Position numbers and translations under genes: made by a program. DNA of 11,013 bases from DP-36 sp036004365 (GTDB taxonomy: Bacteria > Desulfobacterota > Binatia > UBA9968): positions 1 to 11,013 of the forward strand of contig DASYRN010000206.1 in the NCBI GenBank assembly GCA_036004365.1, written 5' to 3'. Positions 1-5,087 of this stretch are shown here, in pieces. Numbering within the stretch: position 1 is the first letter of the stretch; the number at the start of each line of letters is the position of its first letter. The notes under the pieces were generated by a model. The model saw only the letters and a list, made by a program, of their open reading frames with translations. It was not told the DNA's origin and did no database searches.

Positions 1-120
1 AAAAAACCACCATCATCGGATGCCAAGGAAAACGGCAAGGGGGTCAGCGCGGAAGGCACCGAAAAATCTTCGCCAGAGAAAAAACCGGCCAAGGCAGCGT
101 CAGAATCGACAAATCCCTAA
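1..120 (+). CDS. C-terminal end of an unidentified protein with a low-complexity charged tail (5' end outside window)
   Basis: Frame 1 is open from the first base to a TAA stop at 118-120 and gives 39 residues made almost entirely of Lys, Pro, Ser, Ala, Glu and Gly. No domain is visible. Such tails occur at the ends of many unrelated bacterial proteins (membrane-bound, nucleic-acid-binding or secreted), so the tail does not identify the gene. The absence of stops and the biased composition in one frame argue for real coding sequence rather than chance. The gene runs towards, and ends about 60 bp from, the 3' end of the convergent minus-strand gene at 180-512. I see no convincing terminator hairpin in between. 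Confidence 0.55.
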   Translation, partial: KKPPSSDAKENGKGVSAEGTEKSSPEKKPAKAASESTNP

Positions 121-179
121 GCGTGGGAAGCCTTCGTTTCATTCAAAGGATCCAAGTGGAAAGTACAGGTGAGTCCCCA

Positions 180-512
180 CTAATATTTGGTGGCTCGGAT
201 GTCCGTCTCTTTAAGCTGAGGTCGCTCTCCGATCGCTTTCTGAGCCACTTCAGGTGTGATGAGATAGGGGTCTTCAATGCTATTTCGCCAAGTCTGCCCT
301 GCGACCTCGGTGTCGCCGCCCGTCAGAACAAATGATAAAAGCCCAGCAGCCATTCCTATGGAGACCGATATCGCCTTTGCCGGCACGACAAGGACATTAC
401 CGATACTGAGACCGATGCCGATACCTGCCTTTTCCACGACTTCGTCAGCAGCAAGAGACGCAGGCAAAAGCAGGCCTGATACGAGCAGGACCGCGCAAAG
501 AGACTTGGTCAT
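180..512 (-). CDS. Small exported, glycine-rich membrane-associated protein of unknown function
   Basis: The product is 110 residues. Residues 1-22 look like a Sec signal peptide: a Lys near the N-terminus, a hydrophobic core (AVLLVSGLLL) and a small-residue cleavage region (ASLAA before DE). Residues 29-64 form a Gly/Ala/Val-rich hydrophobic stretch with small residues spaced like a glycine zipper, so it may be membrane-inserted. The C-terminal part is polar and contains a TGGDTEVAGQTW segment followed by YLITPE. I recall a similar arrangement (hydrophobic small-residue stretch, a GG-D-T-E-type turn, a Trp, then a Tyr/Leu-Thr-Pro segment) in small unnamed proteins of environmental bacteria, but I cannot name a family. 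The start at 512 is chosen because its ATG overlaps the TGA of the upstream gene (ATGA) and a GAAAGG ribosome-binding site lies about 9 bases upstream. A longer in-frame start at 608 would bury the signal peptide. The gene is probably translationally coupled to the gene at 509-802. Confidence 0.72.
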   Translation of the reverse strand: MTKSLCAVLLVSGLLLPASLAADEVVEKAGIGIGLSIGNVLVVPAKAISVSIGMAAGLLSFVLTGGDTEVAGQTWRNSIEDPYLITPEVAQKAIGERPQLKETDIRATKY

Positions 513-802
513 CGAGTCGAGCCTTTCAAGGGGAAAAATTTCGACCGGACTACATTGACACCTTGAGAGGGGTTCCAATAACGGCGCATACCGAAGTAAT
601 AACAGCATCTCTCGCTGTCTAGGTCATTGTCAAAGACTCGCAGTTGTCCATCCTGGAAGCGAACGCGAACCAAGCAGGTGCCCCCGGGAACTGAGGATGT
701 CATGACCTCTACTACGACGCCTATGCCCCACTGTCCGTAGCTGTTATGACAGACTTCATCGCCAACGCGCAGGAAGAGTCTCTTTCCCTCCATATCTTTC
801 AT
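509..802 (-). CDS. Small SH3-like barrel protein, function unknown
   Basis: The product is 97 residues. Residues 10-75 alternate short hydrophobic strands with turns (VGDEVCHNSYGQWGIGVVVE, then CLVRVRFQDGQLRVFDNDL). This pattern suggests a small SH3/Tudor-like beta barrel; the opening VGD-V-h-YG-WG-G is reminiscent of CarD-type or DUF3553-type barrels. Four cysteines (18, 43, 66, 67) are present, but their spacing does not form an obvious zinc site. There is no signal peptide, so it is probably cytoplasmic. The start at 802 is favoured by an AAGGA Shine-Dalgarno at 808-812 with 5-base spacing and by the promoter just upstream. A TTG start at 832 would overlap the promoter -10. The stop overlaps the start of the exported-protein gene by 4 bases (ATGA), so the two form a two-gene operon. 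The function is unknown; a nucleic-acid or protein-binding role would be a guess. Confidence 0.72.
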   Translation of the reverse strand: MKDMEGKRLFLRVGDEVCHNSYGQWGIGVVVEVMTSSVPGGTCLVRVRFQDGQLRVFDNDLDSERCCYYFGMRRYWNPSQGVNVVRSKFFPLKGSTR

Positions 803-822
803 AGAGGTCCTTAACTTTTTCG

Positions 823-851
823 ACCATAACAAGCTTCACCGTGCGCGTCAA
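823..851 (-). promoter_or_regulatory. Predicted sigma70-type promoter for the 802-180 cassette
   Basis: Reading the minus strand, TTGACG (846-851) is followed after exactly 17 bases by TATGGT (823-828). These match the -35 consensus at 5 of 6 positions and the -10 consensus at 4 of 6. Transcription would start near 816, leaving a leader of about 14 bases with the AAGGA ribosome-binding site at 808-812 and the ATG at 802. The fit with the chosen start codon supports both calls. This is a pattern match, not a measured promoter. Confidence 0.45.
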
Positions 852-1045
852 CTCCACTCTCACACTTCGAGCCTCAAATTTCACAACTTCTATTTCAATT
901 CGGTTTCTTGAACTCATAACCGGTAAAATCTTTCGAGATTGAAGTTCAGTTGTACGCACGCCATCCTCTGGACGCCGTTTGCTTTAGTGGGTGACGGCGG
1001 CGGAAGCTAAAGGCGATAGTCCCGCAAGAGAATGACAACTTTTGA
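852..1045. other. Gap between the hydrolase gene and the small cassette; no convincing gene
   Basis: I find no supported gene here. A 67-codon minus-strand frame (756-959) passes through but begins at a non-ATG codon, has no ribosome-binding site and overlaps both the promoter and the start of the gene at 509-802. The segment next to 960-1020 is GC-richer (GGCGGCGG). I see no strong hairpin with a T-run that would terminate the hydrolase operon. Confidence 0.5.
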
Positions 1046-1918
1046 TTATGGACTAAGAAACTTTGCTACCACGCTAGCCAGGTCTTCCGGGTTGTCGTGG
1101 TGGATCATGTGACCGGCACCATCGATAGATATCGAAGTCTTCTCTGCTATGGCGTTCAACCTTTTCTGCATGTCCGGTCGAGGAGCCTGGCGGCTCTCTT
1201 TTCCTTGGACAATGAGAACCGGACACGCGATGCGACGGAAATATTCAAGCGCTTGTTCCAGATAAAAGGGTTGAGGAGCATTCGTACGGTGCAACGGATC
1301 AAATTTCCAAGTCCACTTTCCGTTGTCCTTCTGTTTCATTCCGCAGCGCGCCAAGCGGAGCGCCAACTCCGAGGACAACCGTGGATTCGTTCTTTGGAGT
1401 CTCTTTCCGGCCTCTTCTAGTGTCGAGTATTCTCGGACCACTCTTCGGCTAAGTTCCCGTACCTCTGAAATCCACTTTTCCATCCGTCCAGGAGCGGCGG
1501 AAAACTTCATACCAAGAGGACCGATACCTTCAACCAGGATAAGTTTTTTGACCCGTTGGGGAAAGGTGCCGGCATAGAGAAACGAAATCGTCCCTCCCAT
1601 AGAATGGCCCATCAGCATGGCCGCCGACACCTCCAAAGCGCCCAATAAAGAATCTAGATCGAGGAGATAGTCGGGGAAATGATAGTATCCCCCCGCGCCG
1701 ACCCATCCGCTATCTCCGTGTCCTCGGCAATCAGGAGCCACAATCCAGATCGGATTGCGCGATTTCTTTAGGAGAGATGAGACAAATGGTTCCCAACTCC
1801 GGGCATGATCCAAGAACCCGTGAATCAGGATGAGCGGCGTGCCCTTCCTTGCGCTCCATTCAAGGTAATGGATCTTTAAACCCCGCATGTCGATATTGCG
1901 GCTCTGAGGCTCTTCCAT
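1046..1918 (-). CDS. Alpha/beta hydrolase (serine hydrolase, SERHL/MEST-like)
   Basis: The product is 290 residues, a normal length for a single-domain alpha/beta hydrolase. Visible landmarks are the oxyanion-hole HG at 33-34 (LILIHGFLDHARSW), the DCRGHGDS segment at 63-70, the nucleophile elbow MGHSMGG with Ser106, and the terminal GAGHMIHHDNP with His270. The usual strand-7 acid is not obvious: the expected G-x-x-D after PVLIVQG reads GKES, so the acid may be Glu241 or Glu130 (LILVEGIGP, the strand-6 position). There is no signal peptide, so it is probably cytoplasmic. The substrate could be an ester, thioester or ring-cleavage product. The start ATG lies 5 bp after the stop of the MPN peptidase gene, so it is almost certainly co-transcribed. 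The ribosome-binding site is weak. It is the last gene of the minus-strand block, so it may hydrolyse an intermediate of the same pathway, but that is inference from position. Confidence 0.88.
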   Translation of the reverse strand: MEEPQSRNIDMRGLKIHYLEWSARKGTPLILIHGFLDHARSWEPFVSSLLKKSRNPIWIVAPDCRGHGDSGWVGAGGYYHFPDYLLDLDSLLGALEVSAAMLMGHSMGGTISFLYAGTFPQRVKKLILVEGIGPLGMKFSAAPGRMEKWISEVRELSRRVVREYSTLEEAGKRLQRTNPRLSSELALRLARCGMKQKDNGKWTWKFDPLHRTNAPQPFYLEQALEYFRRIACPVLIVQGKESRQAPRPDMQKRLNAIAEKTSISIDGAGHMIHHDNPEDLASVVAKFLSP

Positions 1919-1923
1919 GCGAT

Positions 1924-2382
1924 TTAGATCTTCTTAAGACCGATTTCGACAAAGTCTCTTTTGTCTGAGGACCACACATAGGCGCGGATCCGTTTGACGA
2001 CCCGGTCATAAATCGAGATGACGATTTGGGCACTTTCGGGAAAGGTGGGCTCTCCGAACGGAGTCGCGAAGCTTTTGTCTTCGTCCGAGAAGTAGGCTTC
2101 ATGGCCAGGATGAGAGTGATAGAAAGCTTTAATCCTGGCACCAGAGGCATCGGCCTCCTTAAGAATCGACTCAAGTTCTTTCACATCCATAGCGTACGCA
2201 ATGGTTGCGTCGCGAGGATAAGTTTGAGGGTCAAGTGCGTGGAGCATGTTTTGTATGTTCCTGCAGCGGCGGATCTGATCTTTTTCGCCACCATAGATAA
2301 CGACTCCGCAACATTCCTCGGGAAAAGCGTCAATGGCGTGGCGGTAAATCTCGTCCCACGCTTCTCGGGTGAGAGTCATCAT
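1924..2382 (-). CDS. MPN/JAMM-type metallopeptidase (Mov34/Pad1 superfamily, prokaryotic JAB type)
   Basis: The product is 152 residues, a complete stand-alone MPN domain. The zinc-binding JAMM signature is intact: His89-Ser-His91-Pro followed by Ser99-Asp-Glu-Asp102 (HSHPGHEAYFSDED), with the upstream acidic residues Glu22/Glu23 in FPEECCGVV acting as the general base. Bacterial members typically remove a C-terminal amino acid or peptide from ThiS/MoaD-like sulfur-carrier proteins, as Mec does with CysO in mycobacterial cysteine synthesis. No ThiS/MoaD-like carrier or E1-like enzyme is present in this window, so the substrate is unknown. Two consecutive ATG codons (2380-2382, 2377-2379) could start it; neither has a clear Shine-Dalgarno. 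It sits 52 bp after a CoA-transferase gene and 5 bp before the hydrolase, so it is probably in the same transcript. Confidence 0.88.
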   Translation of the reverse strand: MMTLTREAWDEIYRHAIDAFPEECCGVVIYGGEKDQIRRCRNIQNMLHALDPQTYPRDATIAYAMDVKELESILKEADASGARIKAFYHSHPGHEAYFSDEDKSFATPFGEPTFPESAQIVISIYDRVVKRIRAYVWSSDKRDFVEIGLKKI

Positions 2383-2434
2383 GAAAGCACTAAAAATCTC
2401 TTGGATCGAATGGAGCGTAGAGAGGGCATTGTAC

Positions 2435-3649
2435 CTAGTCTATGACGCCTCCTTCCATTAACTCTCGGTATTCTTTTTCGGATAACCCCAAAAGTTCCCG
2501 ATAGAAATGATCGTTGCTTTCACCGAGCAGCGGGTCACGTTTCTCAGGACCACCCGGAGTCTTACTAAGGATGAAAGGTGGGCACTGGTAATGCATCTTG
2601 CCAATCTCAGGGTGCTCCCTCTCGACCCACTGTCCTCTATGCTGGAGTTGAGGATCGCTGTAGAGATCTCTCATCGAATTCACTAATCCTGCGTGGACTC
2701 CCGACCTCTGCAGCTTCTTTACGATTTCTCTACCCATAAACTGCGCTGTCCACGCACCGATTCGCTGGTCCAGTTCGTCTTCGTTCTGTTTTCGCGCCTC
2801 AAGGGTCGCGAAGCGGCTTTCTTTAGTCCATACGGGATTGCCCATGGCGCTGCAAAGAGATTTCCATTGTTGGTCCGTGAATATACTGATCACGCACCAG
2901 CTGTCCTCACCTTTGCATGGATAAGCACCGTGCGGCGCCGCATGAGGATCCCGGTTACCGTCTCGGCCCTGCACTCGGCTGTTGATTTGGTAATCTAAAA
3001 GGATAGGGGCAAGAAACTGTAAGCCAGATTCGTACTGGGCTAGGTCTATGTGCTGCCCTTTCCCGGTTCTGTCTCGGTAATCTAATGCCGCTAGAATCGC
3101 GGCGGCGCCATAAGCCACAGCGATGTAATCGATATAGGGTCCGTAAAGCATTTGAGGAGTCCCATCGGAGTAGCCTATCAGATGGGTGAAGCCAGCGAGA
3201 GAAGAAAGTTGGGAGCCGAATCCAGGATGGTGCGCGTGCGGACCGGTCTGCCCCAAATTGGAGCTGCTGAGCATGATCAGATCCGGGTTCACTTTCTTAA
3301 GAGTCTCGTAGTCCAGGCCCAAGCGCTTCATGGTCCCCGGGCTAAAATTCTCGATCACGACGTCAGACCAAGAGGCGATCTTTTTGGCCAAGTCAGTTGC
3401 TTGTGGTGCCTTTTTGAGATTCAAGGTGATGCTTAATTTGTCGTTGTTGCAAAGCGCGAATAGGCCCGAGCGATTCAACCCGTGGAGGTTGTCCTTGTAA
3501 GGCGGGTAGTGGGTGCGAAAGCCGTCCGGACGCACCCTAGACTCGATATGGACCACCGTGGCACCGTGGTCGACCAAATGCTTGCCGACGACGGGCCCAG
3601 CCGCGTAAGCCGCGAACTCAACAACTTTCACGCCCTGAAGCGCCTTCAT
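2435..3649 (-). CDS. CaiB/BaiF family III CoA-transferase (catalytic aspartate present)
   Basis: The product is 404 residues, the usual length for family III CoA-transferases, which move CoA between carboxylic acids through an enzyme-bound mixed anhydride on an aspartate. The family landmarks appear in order: the N-terminal MKALQGVKVVEFA strand, CNNDKLSITLNL (67-78), VVIENFSPGTMKRLGLDY (97-114), LIMLSSSNLGQTGP (124-137), and RTGKGQHIDLAQYES (194-208). Asp174 in YGPYIDYIA lies 22 residues before the Gly of TGKGQ, the same spacing as the active-site Asp169 of formyl-CoA transferase, so this copy should be catalytically competent. The C-terminal YSDPQLQHRGQW and DPLLGESND motifs are also intact. 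The substrate cannot be told from sequence. It follows a second, diverged copy and a UbiD decarboxylase, suggesting joint action on one acid. The start ATG has only a weak ribosome-binding site. Confidence 0.93.
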   Translation of the reverse strand: MKALQGVKVVEFAAYAAGPVVGKHLVDHGATVVHIESRVRPDGFRTHYPPYKDNLHGLNRSGLFALCNNDKLSITLNLKKAPQATDLAKKIASWSDVVIENFSPGTMKRLGLDYETLKKVNPDLIMLSSSNLGQTGPHAHHPGFGSQLSSLAGFTHLIGYSDGTPQMLYGPYIDYIAVAYGAAAILAALDYRDRTGKGQHIDLAQYESGLQFLAPILLDYQINSRVQGRDGNRDPHAAPHGAYPCKGEDSWCVISIFTDQQWKSLCSAMGNPVWTKESRFATLEARKQNEDELDQRIGAWTAQFMGREIVKKLQRSGVHAGLVNSMRDLYSDPQLQHRGQWVEREHPEIGKMHYQCPPFILSKTPGGPEKRDPLLGESNDHFYRELLGLSEKEYRELMEGGVID

Positions 3650-3664
3650 GAAGATTCAACTCTA

Positions 3665-3747
3665 ATTGCAAAGTGCAAAATGCAAAAGTCAAAGTGAACG
3701 CGATGCATCATTTTACAATTTGCATTTTTCATTTTGCCTTTTGCAAT
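3665..3747. repeat. Imperfect inverted repeat with 32-base arms made of TGCAAAA-like words
   Basis: The left arm (3665-3696) and the reverse complement of the right arm (3716-3747) match at 26 of 32 positions without gaps. They are separated by a 19-base loop containing the palindrome GATGCATC. Both arms repeat the words TTGCAAA, GCAAAATG and GCAAA. The element fills nearly all of the 102-bp gap between the two CoA-transferase genes, beginning 5 bases beyond the upstream gene's stop codon. As RNA it could form a long, AU-rich hairpin. It may be an intergenic repeat family, a processing or stabilising hairpin, or a remnant of a small mobile repeat; one copy cannot decide. Confidence 0.7.
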
Positions 3748-3751
3748 GTCT

Positions 3752-5017
3752 CTAAATGACCCCTGCCCGCCTCAATTCCTCTAGCTCTTTTTTCTCCATC
3801 CCCAGCTCGCCGCAGTAGATCTCTTCATTATGCTCGCCGATCAAGGGTGCTCGTCGACGAACCTCACACGCGGTCTCTGAGAGTTTGGCAAAGCCACCGG
3901 GATAGAGTAACGAAGCGCCCAATTCCGGATGCTCTATCTTTTGCCAAAAGTGACGGGCTTTAAGTTGAGGATCGTCATAGATCTCCGCCACGGTTGAGAC
4001 GGGATAGCCGAGCATTTCTCTTTGGATCACAGCTACAAAAAATTCTTTTTTTGTGATGCTCTCAAAGAAGCGTGCGATCGGCTCTTCCATCTCATCGATC
4101 TCGCCCTGAGTGACCTCGGCTATATTAAAAGAGCTCCAGTCTTTTCTTTTGAGGAACTCGGGTGCCATCCCCCTGCTATCCATCCAGTCTACCAGCGCCC
4201 GGTTGGTTTTTCTTCCGGCCTCGCCGCCGTAAATGATGAAATTAAGATAACCGTCCTTACAGGGCCAGAAAACCCGCATCTTTGCGCCCGTGATGCTTCG
4301 CCCGGTCATGAACGAACCAGCCCTCGTCTCCAGATGTCGGTTCAGGTCCCAAAAAGTGTGGGCATGAGAAAATGCCCAGAGAAGACAAGCCTGGGCGGAG
4401 ACGTCCACCTGCTGTCCTTCGCCTGCGCGTTGGCGGTGGAGGTGAGCCACAAGGGTTCCCATGGCCGCATAGGAGCCGGTCCAGGGATAGGATTGCGGAA
4501 AGGTCACCCGGAGGGGAGGTTTGTCGGGATCTCCCACGAGCGACATGCATCCGCTCAATGCCATAATTTCAATGTCCGAGGCCTTGAATCGGGAGTAGGG
4601 GCCGGTCTGGCCGAATGGAGTGATCGAGGTGTGGATCAGCCGGGGCCGGATTCGGCTTAATGCGCTGTAATTTAAATTCAGCTCGCCTAAACGGCCGGGC
4701 GGAAAAGATTCAATGACGAAGTCAGATTGTGCAACCAGTCGGGTGAATATCTCGCGGCCTTTCGCTTTTTCCAGATCGAGGGTGATACCGCGCTTATTAT
4801 TGTTGAAGGCAAACCAGTAAAGGCTCTTCTCGGGATGAATTAGATCACGGTAAAAGGGGCCGATGAGTCGGGCCGGATCCCCCCCCGGCCTCTCGACTTT
4901 GATGACTTCCGCGCCTAGATCACCAAGGATCTTTCCACACAGAAAGCCCAGTTCATCGGTGAGGTCCAGGACTCGAAAGGATGAGAGCAAGCCTACCTGA
5001 GCTTCTTCGCTAACCAT
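3752..5017 (-). CDS. CaiB/BaiF family III CoA-transferase-like protein lacking the catalytic aspartate
   Basis: The product is 421 residues with the full family III fold signature: LLSSFRVLDLTDELGFLCGK (10-29), LGAEVIKVERPGGDPAR (34-50), NNNKRGITLDLEKAKG (72-87), FVIESFPPGRLGELNLNY (100-117), ITPFGQTGPY (132-141), AGEGQQVDVSAQ (198-209), YDDPQLKARHFW (347-358) and APLIGEHNEE (390-399). The residue 22 positions before the Gly of AGEGQ, where formyl-CoA transferase and the neighbouring 404-residue copy have the nucleophilic Asp, is Tyr177 (QSYPWTGSY). By this alignment the protein would be inactive alone and could be the non-catalytic subunit of a heteromer with the 2435-3649 product. Alternatively it uses another residue. 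The start codon is only 8 bases after the U-tract of a terminator, with AGAAAGAA as a weak ribosome-binding site. Confidence 0.9.
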   Translation of the reverse strand: MVSEEAQVGLLSSFRVLDLTDELGFLCGKILGDLGAEVIKVERPGGDPARLIGPFYRDLIHPEKSLYWFAFNNNKRGITLDLEKAKGREIFTRLVAQSDFVIESFPPGRLGELNLNYSALSRIRPRLIHTSITPFGQTGPYSRFKASDIEIMALSGCMSLVGDPDKPPLRVTFPQSYPWTGSYAAMGTLVAHLHRQRAGEGQQVDVSAQACLLWAFSHAHTFWDLNRHLETRAGSFMTGRSITGAKMRVFWPCKDGYLNFIIYGGEAGRKTNRALVDWMDSRGMAPEFLKRKDWSSFNIAEVTQGEIDEMEEPIARFFESITKKEFFVAVIQREMLGYPVSTVAEIYDDPQLKARHFWQKIEHPELGASLLYPGGFAKLSETACEVRRRAPLIGEHNEEIYCGELGMEKKELEELRRAGVI

Positions 5018-5025
5018 TTCTTTCT

Positions 5026-5056
5026 AAAAAAAAGGGCAGGATCTGTGACCCTGCCC
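5026..5056 (-). terminator. Rho-independent terminator (or attenuator) after the UbiD gene
   Basis: On the minus strand the sequence reads GGGCAGG, a 9-base loop, CCTGCCC, then eight T residues: a perfect 7-bp GC-rich stem followed by a U-tract. It starts 31 bases after the decarboxylase stop codon. The T-run ends 8 bases before the ATG of the following CoA-transferase, so it lies in that gene's leader as well as at the end of ubiD. It could end the ubiD message fully, or let only a fraction of polymerases pass and so lower expression of the CoA-transferases. Confidence 0.82.
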
Positions 5057-5087
5057 CTCCATGATCCCTGACCCTAAATGGGAAAGG

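Noticed and set aside
153..185. Possible terminator between the partial first gene and the exported-protein gene (AGTGG ... CCACT)
   Set aside because: Only a 5-bp stem with a 17-base loop and no T-run; too weak to call.
756..959. 67-codon minus-strand frame
   Set aside because: It starts with a non-ATG codon, has no ribosome-binding site, overlaps the predicted promoter and the start of the better-supported 97-residue gene, and shows no domain pattern.
1017..1055. TAGTCC ... GGACTA inverted repeat at the end of the hydrolase gene
   Set aside because: Six-bp stem with a 27-base loop partly inside the coding region and no U-tract; likely chance.
3665..3747. Possible CRISPR-like or tandem-repeat array from the recurring TGCAAAA words
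   Set aside because: The repeats are too short and irregular and have no spacers; the arrangement is an inverted repeat.
4022..4660. 212-codon plus-strand frame opposite the 421-residue CoA-transferase
   Set aside because: Antisense shadow; no start-site signal and no domain.
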